A stretch of DNA of 64,000 nt from Lineolata rhizophorae (taxonomy: Eukaryota; Ascomycota; Dothideomycetes; Lineolatales; Lineolataceae). Position 1 is the first letter of the stretch; every line of letters begins with the position of its first letter. Made by a program: the position numbers and the translations under genes. This document shows positions 10,375 to 20,958 of this stretch, piece by piece. The DNA is taken from contig MU001674.1 in assembly GCA_010093515.1 (NCBI GenBank), positions 1,080,219-1,144,218 on the forward strand, written 5' to 3'. The notes beneath the pieces were generated by a model, which was not told the origin of the DNA, did not search any database, and saw nothing but the letters and a program-made list of their open reading frames with translations.

Positions 10375-11195
10375 ACTTCCTCCTATGTCCAACTTTCGCT
10401 ATCCATTCCTGCGATTACCCCTGGCTCTTGAGACCATAGCAGAACTCGGTTTTCATATCCACGCAACAGCAGCAACTGTTACCACCTGTCAACAGCTTGC
10501 TGTCTGTAAGGCTTACGTCTTTAGCTGCCGTCTGAATTGCTGCCTGAGCTACACACCCTTGTCTGAAGCCGACTAAAAGCCTGAGCCGATAGGAGGCGGG
10601 ATCTTTGTCTTCGTTCGCACCCATTTTCATTGATAGAGAGGTGTAAAAAGGGAGGGGTTCACAAATTTATGACCTTAGACACCATCACTCAGAATGTGAC
10701 TTTCTTCTCCTGCAGATATCTAAAATTAAACCGCATTCAATACATCGCAAAGGGTGGTGGCCTTTCCGAGGACGAACAGCCTTGGGTAGGGATATCCAGG
10801 CTCCAGTGCTGCCACGTATTGGTTATCGATCGATTGGCTCGATGATTGATTGCTCTGCAGCGGATAAATCATTGGGTATACACACGCCTTTTATTACGCG
10901 ACTTGACTCCAGAGGCTTTACTTACAGATAACAGGGCATATTTGTGCAATCCAAGGTCAGGTCCCAATTACATAGCTAGGTCTAACAAAGCAGGGGATGA
11001 AGACGGCCTTCTGTACCACGGCACGATCGTATCTCGGTAGTATGTACGGCTGCCTAGATCATTTTATAAGTGACCGTATAAATATTCTCCACAGCTATAG
11101 ATACCGTCCAAAAGGCCTCCTTCCGTCTTTACCTTTACGGACCACAATAATAGCCAATTTCCCCCAAACACTCGATCCCATCACTTCTATACAAC
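10375..11195. other. Intergenic between copia remnant and pseudogene
   Basis: About 820 bp with no supportable gene. Short open frames are broken by stops and none resembles a known domain. The last ~150 bp before 11196 (CT-rich, then ATCACTTCTATACAACATGG) look like a former promoter and leader of the pseudogene. Confidence 0.4.
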
Positions 11196-11987
11196 ATGGC
11201 AACCCTTGTCGCGGCTCCCCTGACCACCCTCGACAAGGCACTCGAGAACTAGGACTTCCACAAGAGCCGGGCTTTGCAAGAGGCCCATTCCCTGACTAGA
11301 TGATGTCAACTGATGTCCTCTAGCTATAACGGACTTCTCGATGACAGCGATCAACCTCCGGTCTCTACCAAGCATATTACGGACCTTGCGGCCATTTTCG
11401 TCCGCTACAACGCTTACGAGGTCCTCGGAATCCAGCTGATTCACGGCCATTTCAAGATTCTCGAGAACTCCATCATGGTCGGGACCAACTTCGAGAACCT
11501 AGCACTTCGCCGGGCTAAGAACACCGAGATCGATGATATCGACCCTGCTAATATTTATGGGCATATCTTCGTCCTTACCGCTGATGGACTGTATGCCTAC
11601 GAATTCCAGGACGGGCCTCTCCCTGACCTGTCTGGCGTTGGACAGGGTTTCCTGCCGGAGTTTGTCAACTACATCATCAGGAATAATCTCACGAGCCTTA
11701 TCGGCCTTCAGGTTCTTGGCTGTGGGGACAAGTCCATGTCGGAGCTCATTCTTGACCAGGGGACTGTCATGTTGGATTCATCGGTCGTAAAGAACACTCT
11801 GCCGACCCGCGTTACGGGTTGGAGGTTCGAGTCCGTTAATGGCAACCCGCGCGTTTGCTAGGCAAACGAAACACATGCGACGATGACCTCGGGTAATCAC
11901 AAAGTCTTCAACGCTGGGTCGCCCCATCCCAAATTGGAAATTGTTAAGGACCTCATGCTTGTGCTCGCTGATGTCGGCGTTCTCTAA
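11196..11987 (+). pseudogene. Pseudogene of an unrecognised fungal protein, three in-frame stops
   Basis: One frame runs from ATG at 11196 (MATLVAAPLTTLDKALEN) to TAA at 11985 and spans 263 codons. It is broken by TAG at 11250, TGA at 11301 and TAG at 11859. The longest intact piece is 11313-11861. Sequence on both sides of each stop looks coding in the same frame, and each stop is one C-to-T change from CAG or CGA, as RIP or similar decay would produce. No frameshift was seen. Readable pieces include YNGLLDDSDQPPVSTKHITD, NIYGHIFVLTADGLYAYEF, and after the last stop HPKLEIVKDLMLVLADVGVL. I do not recognise the family. Reading the intact piece as a shorter real gene is possible but would ignore the coherent frame outside it. 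Confidence 0.7.
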
Positions 11988-12306
11988 TCTGCTACCAAGT
12001 CCGACAACTGTCCTATAGCGTTCTGCTATATAGCTAGCTACTCTTCGTTCGTTTGGATCTTATAGTTACACTGGAACTATATTCAACCACTCCTCTTACT
12101 CGTGTCTCTTAAGCTTATTGTAATGCTACATCCGCGAACCTCGTGGCTGGATTGACGAGCAGTCCGTCCAGGTGGCGCATGTTGTAGGCTCCAATTTCGT
12201 CGTCTTGAATCGACTCCGGCTTCGGCATATTCGCCAGGCGGCTAGTAAAGCCGCGCGACAACAACAGCCCCACAACCCTAGCAGACTTGATAGCTCGGAT
12301 TTCCCC

Positions 12307-13218
12307 TTACCCTAGCCCTCCAATTTCCTTGCGGAAGGAATGCCAGAATGTCTCCTCTAGAATATCGTAGTCGTCGTATCTGATATAGCCATGCTTGAGG
12401 TGGAACATGCTCATTAACGGCTGGAGAGAGTGCATATTTAGTCCAAAGGGCCCGATTTCAGCTTCAGCCCAGTCGATCACTCCGACCAGATGGCAAGACG
12501 CGCTGTCTACCATGATATTGCAGGTACCAAAGTCTTTGTGAAGTACCACCATGGGGAGAGAGTAAATAGCCAACATCGAATCGAGAGACTTCTTTATCGG
12601 GTGGAAGCGGTCTGGCAGAGAGGTGAGCAGGAGTCGCAGGTTAGTCTCGTGTCTATGACGAAGGTGTTCACGATAGGTTTGATCGACGTCCTGCGGGTTC
12701 TTCCATGCTAGTGCAAAGAACCTGCGCGATATACATTAGTATTTAACGTGACCGAACCAAGGTCGGACATACCTCGTGACGTCCGCAATCAGGTTTTTTC
12801 GCCAGGCAAAATTCTCCGGCGAATTCTGAGGGAAATCATGTGCTAAGATGAAGTCTAGGTGACTAATACCGCGTACTCGGCTCATGACATAGATGTAGAG
12901 GGGTTCCTTCCCTTCGATCTCCTCGCCAATCTGGCCTTCGAACGAGACGTGGGGTACCAAGGATCCGTAGATGTATCGTGTGAGACGCGCAGTTTCCGTC
13001 CTCAGCTGAAGGGACTTAAGGCGAAACTGGACCACAGAGTCGTCGCTGGGTCCGGCGTACACCGAATAGCTGCACACGCCTTGCACGGCCACTGGGGTGG
13101 GTTTACCACCAACAAGCTCCTTCGCACGTTCATCGCAAGCTGAACGGGCTGCTGACGTCTTCTTGAAGAAATCAGTGATCTCTTGGTCAACACAGTATTC
13201 TTGATTGCCCGAGCTCAT
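12307..13218 (-). CDS. Aminoglycoside-phosphotransferase-fold (APH) kinase, probably C-truncated
   Basis: Exons 13218..12773 and 12721..12307 give 286 residues. The 51-nt intron has GTATGT, a TACTAAT branch site and GCGCAG. The ATG at 13218 is the first in frame. The fold is recognised from the catalytic loop LHKDFGTCNIMVD near residue 207 (HxD with Asn five residues on; HKD in place of the commoner HGD) and the metal-binding DWAEAE near 230. The N-lobe includes YIYVMSRVRGISHLDFIL. Such APH-family proteins are numerous in fungi and their substrates are mostly unknown; antibiotic resistance should not be assumed. The TAA at 12307-12309 is followed in the same frame by 63 more codons that look coding (see findings), so this allele may lack its last helices. 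Confidence 0.8.
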
Positions 13219-14199
13219 CGCGGGGTTGGAAATCGCGCAACCGGTGATGGACAAAGCCCCCTGGCAAGGCCGAAGCCCTGGTTGGGGGGGAGGCCAACAT
13301 CACGTGCGACCGGGGCCTGCTTGGTGGGAAATAAAAAAACGGAAGCCTCGACAGCGACACAGATTTCAAGGACGAAATTAATTTGAGCTAACCTAGCAAG
13401 TCATCAACATACCGTAATTTCAAATAAATAAAGAGTATGATGCAACGAGCCGATATGTAGCATGTAGTTGTGAAATTGGGACACTTGTGGAGATATGGTT
13501 AGGCAGACAGCACGGTGTAAAGATTACGTACGGACAAGGGCGCCACTGGGCAGTGCAAGTGTGCATAGTAATAAATCGGCAGCGCTAAACGAGCCGCCGT
13601 CAGCTACATCCAAGGTAGGTTGCAAGGCTGAAGAAGTTGAGTCGTTCCAGCCAGAAGCTGAGAGGAGGGTGCGTGCCTAGAGCCCGTTCACACGTCGGAA
13701 GTTCAAGGGAGTGGTGGCCGACGCGTTGAGCCATTCGCGGCGTTGTCCTGGTTCCGGCCAAGGCTCGGAGTTCGGACGGCTCGGCGCAAGGGCGGCAGGC
13801 TGACGTAACTGCGCCTCCTCACTCAACAACTCGACACTACCCGATGTCCGAGCGCTATCGCCTTTCCCCGCGCTCCCCGACCCGCGCCCGGGGCTAACTG
13901 AAATAAAAGAAAGCTTTCCCTCGTTCCGGCCCGCGACTCCCTCCATCTCCTCCGCCCCGACCGTCGTGGAGCCTCTTTACTGCTCCGGCCGCCTGTATAA
14001 TTAGTAGCTGATTGTAACTCTTTTTCGTATCACTTTTTCCCCTGGGTTTTTGTGTTCCTGTTGTCGCGGTCCACCATGACGCGCCGTTGAGTCTCCGGCC
14101 TTCGCCAGCCCGAAGCCACAGGCTTCACCCCTTCCCAACGCTAAGACCGCCATTTGATATTCTCACTTCTCCAACCGGTTCATCTTGTCAATTGTAGCA
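13219..14199. promoter_or_regulatory. Divergent promoter region between APH-like gene and ADK2
   Basis: A 981-bp spacer separates the two start codons, which point away from each other, so both promoters must lie here. CT-rich stretches near 13960-14180 probably form the ADK2 promoter and leader. No TATA box or other defined site stands out, and the small open frames here are not supported. Confidence 0.45.
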
Positions 14200-15046
14200 A
14201 TGCGATTGTCTCGAGCTGCTCGTGTCATTCTTGTCGGTGCACCGGGCGTTGGGAAGGGCACTCAAACGGAGCGGTTATTGAAACGCTTCCCGGAGCTGTC
14301 CGCTATCAGCTCGGGGGACTTACTGCGCAAAAATGTGCGCAATCGTACGCCTCTTGGTATGTTAGTCGCCTCATTCGGAAAGTAGATTTTTTTCTCACTT
14401 GTGCGTAGGCATCCAAGTCGAGTCTAAAATGAAAGCCGGCTCCCTCGTGCCTGATACGATGATTCTCCGCCTTATCCTCAACGAACTCACGACAAAGGGC
14501 TGGCTTACGACTGATGTCAAGCCGTATCGGCTCAACTACTCCGCGACAGTAGAGCCTACTCCCTCGAGCGGCGCACAAGATCCGTTCATGGTCTCTCTGC
14601 CATTGACTCCCGAGGCGTACAATTACTCAGATTCGCCGTCCGCGTCCTTCATTCTCGACGGCTTCCCGCGCACAGCGTCGCAAGCATCCAAGATTGACGA
14701 TCTGATCCCGATTAACCTCGTCGTCAACATCTGCACTCCTAAAGAGATCATTCTGGACCGTATCTGCAACCGCTGGGTTCACGAGCCATCGGGTCGCATC
14801 TATAACACGACCTTCAACCCGCCCAAGGTTCCTGGAAAAGACGATATCACAGGCGAGCCGTTGACTCGTCGCTCTGATGACGATCCGGAAGTTTGGCAGG
14901 CTCGCCTGAAAGGCTTCGAGGAAACCAGCCTGCCACTGCTAGAGCATTACGACAAAATGGGCGTCTTGTGGACCGTCAAGGGCAATAGCAGTGACGAGAT
15001 CAGTCCGAAACTATTCGCGGAGTTTGGGAGGCGATTTTCAAGCTGA
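14200..15046 (+). CDS. adk2: Mitochondrial GTP:AMP phosphotransferase (adenylate kinase 3 type)
   Basis: Exons 14200..14356 and 14409..15046, 264 residues; the 52-nt intron (GTATGT...GCGTAG) splits a Gly codon. The enzyme transfers phosphate from a nucleoside triphosphate, typically GTP, to AMP in the mitochondrial matrix. Visible motifs: P-loop GAPGVGKGTQ at residues 13-22, SSGDLLR in the AMP-binding region, ILDGFPRT near 136, CNRWVHEPSGRIYN, and the long LID with NPPKVPGKDDITGEPL, which fits the Adk2 rather than the cytosolic Adk1 form. RRSDDDPE carries the conserved Arg/Asp residues. The LID has no Cys zinc ligands. The basic N-terminus (MRLSRAAR) is compatible with an uncleaved mitochondrial signal. 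The length is normal for the family. Confidence 0.93.
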
Positions 15047-15757
15047 ACACTTGGGCCTGTATTACTAGGCATCTGGTTAGGCACGGCGAACGGCTGCTGC
15101 ATTAAGCACACGCATATTCTGCGCTGCTTGATTTCTTTTCCCTCGAGGTTTCTTTCAGTAAATACCCTGTCGGCAACATCTAAGGTCATTTAGCCGCCTG
15201 TCTAGCTATTCCTACGCGATTTGATAATTTCTTCACTGTGGCATAGAATTCAGCGGCGCATGTCGTCTACGGTGGAGGTGACATTTGCATTGTGCCCTTG
15301 GTACGGAGTACCGTAGTTCAACCACACGGTTACGAGATTGATGTGCGTTTTGCACGGAGCTATACTAAGAGGTCTGGTTACTATAAACCGACTGTAGGTT
15401 CATGGAGGCGAGCTGTGCAGTGATGAAGGTAGGTATAGCGGAACGAAGTTGTGTGCCGAATAAGCGCATCCCTATCAAATACTGTGATAAACGATGATGC
15501 AAGAAGTGTTTCCAACAGGAGGGGTGGGGCGGGCAGTAGTACGCATGCTACGTAGGTGGTGGGCAGGGGCTGCAGGGACCGCTCTGCGAGGCCTCAGGCC
15601 AAACACTTGGGGGAATTGATGAGCGGCCACCCGGCCCCGCAGGAAGTTATAGGCGAGCCTAGTGCTTGGTTGCTGCCGCCCTTCAACCCAGAGCATACCT
15701 CACCACCGTCGCGCACAGCCTCACTCTCCATATCCCCCGCCCGAGACCAATCTTGCA
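15047..15757. other. Intergenic between ADK2 and SNX4
   Basis: About 710 bp holding the ADK2 3' end and the SNX4 promoter. CT-rich, CACC-containing sequence at 15670-15750 precedes the SNX4 start. No further gene or repeat was seen. Confidence 0.45.
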
Positions 15758-17154
15758 ATGGATTCTCAGGATTTCAACGAAGGGCGATTAGAGTGCACCG
15801 TCACCAAGCCTCAGAAGGAGAATGATGGCACCAAAGATGCCTACGTCTCCTACCTAGTATCCACCCAGGTCAGTAGTTTGTTTCTGCCTACGCGCGATAG
15901 CCCATCCGCAGCCGGGCTCCACCACCGCCAGTTGCGCCCGGGTTGCCCCCCTTTGGGTTATGCCCGCTCACCAGGTCCGCTGCCCTCCCCATTTAGACCG
16001 ACTTCAAGTCCTTCCAGCGTCCCGAGTTCTCCGTACGGCGACGCTTCACCGACTTCGTCTTCCTCTTCAAGACGCTCTCTCGCGAATACCCGCAATGCGC
16101 GGTGCCGCCGCTGCCGGACAAGCACAAGATGGAGTACGTGCGGGGCGACCGGTTCGGGCCCGACTTCACGCAGCGGCGCGCGCACTCGCTGCACCGCTTC
16201 CTCAAGCGGCTGACGCTGCACCCGGTGCTGCGACGCGCGGCGCTGCTCATCCTCTTCCTCGAGAGCCCGGACTGGCACCAGACGATGCGGTCTCGGCCTA
16301 GCCGTGGCAGCTCGCTGTCGGACTCGGGAGGCGGCGCCAGCAGCGGCGTCTTCGACAACTTCACCGACACCTTCCTCAATGCCTTCAGCAAGGTGCACAA
16401 GCCGGACCGGCGCTTCATCGAGGTGCGCGAGCGCGCCGACAAGCTGGAGGAGGACCTGGGCCACGTGGAGAAGATCGTGGCACGCGTCGCGCGGCGCCAG
16501 GCGGACCTGGACGCCGACTACGGCGACCTCGCGACCCAGTTCCAGAAGCTGGTGGCGCTGGAATCCGGCGTGGACGCGCCGCTGACGAGCTTCGCCGTCT
16601 CGGTCGACACCACCTCCAAGGGCTGGAAGGGCCTGCGCGACGCCACGGACCAGAACTACCTCACCTCGCTGCGCGACATGGGCGCCTACATCCTGGCGCT
16701 GCGCGCGCTGCTCAAGACGCGCGAGCAGAAGCAGCTCGACTTCGAAGGGCTGACGGATTACCTCAACAAGGCCGCCCAGGACCGCGATTCGCTGGCGTCG
16801 CAGCACGGGTACGGCGGCGCCGGCTTGGGCGCGAGCGCCTTCCTCCGGTCCAAGATCGAGGACGTGCGTGGCGTCGATCACGAACAGAGCAGGCGAGAGC
16901 GCGTGCGCAAGCTGGAGCTCCAGATCGAGCGGCTGACGCGCGAGGTGGACGATGCCAAGACGACCATGGAGGCCTTCGACGAGCAGGTGGTCAAGGAGGT
17001 GGCCGACTTCGAGCGGATCAAGGCGGTGGAGTTCAGGGATACGCTTGGCGACCTTGCGGACGCGCACGTCGATTTCTACAAGAGCACTATCGATACGTGG
17101 GAGCGCTTCTTGCAAGACATGGAGAAGGAAAGGGCGGCCGAGGAGTCGGGTTGA
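15758..17154 (+). CDS. snx4: Sorting nexin-4 (PX-BAR protein, Snx4/Atg24)
   Basis: Exons 15758..15868 and 15997..17154, 422 residues; the 128-nt intron (GTCAGT...TTTAG) is phase 0. Snx4 binds PI3P on endosomes, recycles cargo such as SNAREs to the Golgi, and takes part in selective autophagy. The PX domain spans roughly residues 10-140: YVSYLVSTQTDFKSF, then FSVRRRFTDFVFLFKTLSRE with the phosphoinositide-binding RRF, and PPLPDKHKMEYVRGDRFG. The rest is a long charged helical region (KLEEDLGHVEKIVARVARRQ; KLELQIERLTREVDDAK) forming the BAR-like dimerisation module, with FLESPDWH as the linker. It is slightly shorter than many Snx4 proteins. A long frame on the opposite strand is a GC-rich shadow. 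Confidence 0.92.
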
Positions 17155-17828
17155 CACCACGATACCGGAGGCGTTCTATTCGTATGGAGCATGACGTGTG
17201 ATAATAGGCAGTGTAAGCTGGATCCCTAGCGGGCTGGTGTATTAGAAGTGTATGGCAGCCCTCCACTTCCTGTTTGTTACTGTGCGAACTTTTTTCTGGG
17301 GCGAAAGCCACTGGCGTTGCTTACCGGGGTTGGTCCCATCTTGTGCATCCTCCGTTACTCTGGTAAATGGAACTAGCTTAATGAGCAGCTCACGCACTTG
17401 AAGGCTGTAATATTTGACGATTTCGTTCATTGAGAGGCTCGACAGGTACTAAACCTCCATGTAAACACGGTACTCCTTTAGCCAAAAGCATTGTCGGCTG
17501 TACTGTGAAAGCTATAATTTCTCTTCATGGTACTATATATCGCCCCTTCTACATAACACGCAGCCTCATGAATTGGTGTGCTTTTGAACGTATGAACTCC
17601 ATGTTGCAGTGCCAAGTAGAGTTAGGCATTCATGAAGCAGTAGATGGCCAGCCAATCGCAAGTTTCCAGTGCCATCACCGGTTTCACGTGGGGCCTTAGG
17701 CAGACTGCGTCGATATTCTCGAGTGTGGAGCCCCAAAAAGGTCTGATTTCCACCTTAATTTCGTGATCCATTTACCATTCATATCGTCGCATCCGTCTCG
17801 CTTAAATTGAGCTGTTTTGTCTTAAAAA
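17155..17828. other. Intergenic between SNX4 and rhodanese-like gene
   Basis: About 670 bp. It contains the SNX4 3' end and, nearer 17828, an AT-rich promoter ending in TTAAAAAATG. Nothing else is supportable. Confidence 0.4.
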
Positions 17829-18423
17829 ATGTCTGCAGCTAGCACTGAGACGTCTGGTCTGCCTCCGGAACCGGCGCCGTGGCACGCTGCCTTCCCCGCA
17901 CCTCAGAGTGAAGTTTCTCGTATCGAAAGAAGCGCGATTCTGGAAGGACTGGTCGCAAATGACCCTCACATGTTGCTAGTAGATGTCCGCAGGACAGATT
18001 TCGAGGCCGGAACTATTAAAGGGAGCATTAATATGCCTGCGCAGAGCTTCTGGTGGTGCCGGGAAGGGCTGTATAGGTTATGCCGTCAAGCTGGTATAAC
18101 GAGGGTAATATTTTACTGTGGTGAGTTTACTTGTGGGAAGCAGCTTACATCGCACTAGTGAAAGTAGTGTTTATGGCGGGTTCCTGTCTTTTCGTCAGGT
18201 GTAGCTGACGAGACGCCCAATCCACTGGGCTGTCCAAATAGGATCTTCAAATGGCCGTGGTCCTCGCTGCGCCGGGTGGTTTGCTGATTACATTCGAGAA
18301 TCGGGCTTGGGTGAGCCAGAGCCTCAGTCACTTATTCTTGAGGGAGGCATCAAAGGCTGGGCAAAGGCTGGTGGGGATTACGTGGAGAACATGCAAGCAT
18401 ACGAGGAGGCATACTGGAAATAG
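17829..18423 (+). CDS. Rhodanese/Cdc25-like phosphatase, arsenate-reductase (Acr2/Ych1) type
   Basis: Exons 17829..18120 and 18242..18423, 157 residues. The 121-nt intron (GTGAGT, GCTGAC branch, AATAG) falls inside the active-site loop and splits the Gly codon after the catalytic Cys. The fold is a single rhodanese domain: LLVDVRRTDFEAGTIKGSIN (DxR element), then FYC97-GSSNG-R103 forming the CX5R phosphate-binding loop of Cdc25/Acr2-type enzymes, and LILEGGIKGWAKAG near the end. Related proteins are yeast Acr2 (arsenate reductase) and Ych1 (phosphatase). The loop length fits phosphate or arsenate chemistry rather than sulfur transfer, but the substrate cannot be fixed. No Acr3-like transporter lies nearby. 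Confidence 0.85.
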
Positions 18424-18811
18424 TTCTAAGTCAACTGAGATGGCTGCTGCAAGACTGAGTTAGACGGAAATGCGGCAATCTCAATGTCTTTAAATTCTAG
18501 AATGCAATCAAAGGATATAAAGTCATTATGATACTTTAAAGCTGCAAAATGAGACTGTCATTGGACATATCATGTGCCTGGAAACTTGAATATGCTTTGA
18601 GATAGGAATGAGAATGAACGTCAAGCTCAGCTCCAGCATGAAGGAAGGTGTGCCATATCCAGGAAGAGCCCGGATATCAAACAGAAACCTATGGTCTGCT
18701 ATGATCTCTTGTGACTTCCTTTGGCGCGCCTAAAACAACTTCTGAGATCTAGAGAATACTTATGCTATGTAATACTATTCAGCTTCGCGGATCTGCCAAC
18801 GAGCTCTGAGT
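18424..18811. other. Convergent 3' region between rhodanese-like gene and ERG10
   Basis: 388 bp, AT-rich, between two stop codons facing each other. It should contain both polyadenylation regions. No gene is seen. Confidence 0.45.
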
Positions 18812-20274
<1,463 letters not shown>

Positions 20275-20958
20275 TTTTGCACCCTTTAGCTGTGGTTGAC
20301 AGTAAAGGATGGGGAGCTGAGGAGCAATTATATATCGGAACGGACAGCTCTAGGGTGCTCAGCGGTGTATTTGTGTCTTTGTTGGGCAGACAGCCGAGGG
20401 GTCCTGCAGGCGCAGGTACATATGCGCCGAGAGCCAACGAACACTTTTGACTGGCCGGAGCCTCGAGCTACCTCCCACTCTGTCCTAGGAGGACCTGGGA
20501 TGCGGCAGGCCCCTCTAGAGTGATTAGTTTAAAGATAATAAAGCTCGGAATTTACAGCAGCCCTAGACTCGGGTGCGTGTAGAGACAATTCGTAGATAAT
20601 ATTGACATCGCCACCTACCCCAAATTGAAGCGCTTTAGCCGCCCGCTGAAATTCTCCGTCGAACTGTCGGCAACCCGAAAACAATCGAGTCGGGACGTTG
20701 GTCAACCCGGAGTTTGTGCAAAAGGTTGCGCGCAGTGGAAGGGCTGGTCGGGTATGTACCCGTGGGCGGTGAGACGCTCGGACGAAAGGCGGTGAGCGTG
20801 GCAGATTCATTCGGCAGAAATTTCCAGCTTCGACTCGCAAGGCCGTCACGTCTATCAACTCCCGCTGCGTCCATTTCGCGCCGCGCGACCCGACGCGCCA
20901 GGCCCCGCCCACCCTTAGTCTTCTCTCATAGTTCTGTCTTCCTTCACCAACTGCCACC
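20275..20958. promoter_or_regulatory. Divergent promoter region ERG10/SNU114
   Basis: 684 bp between two outward-facing starts. A CT-rich leader (20920-20958) ends in CTGCCACCATGG, a strong Kozak context for SNU114. No TATA box was recognised. Open frames here are short and unsupported. Confidence 0.5.

Noticed and set aside
11820-11850. GGTTCGAGTCC, a tRNA B-box-like word
   Set aside because: No A box or cloverleaf can be formed around it and it lies inside the pseudogene frame. No other tRNA candidate was found by eye.
12307-13218. Antibiotic-resistance gene
   Set aside because: The APH fold is widespread in fungi with unknown substrates; the intron and sequence are fungal and nothing suggests transfer from bacteria.
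15958-17160. 400-codon minus-strand open frame opposite SNX4
   Set aside because: It mirrors the GC-rich codons of SNX4, ends with that gene and has no domain; the plus strand has clear PX and BAR features.
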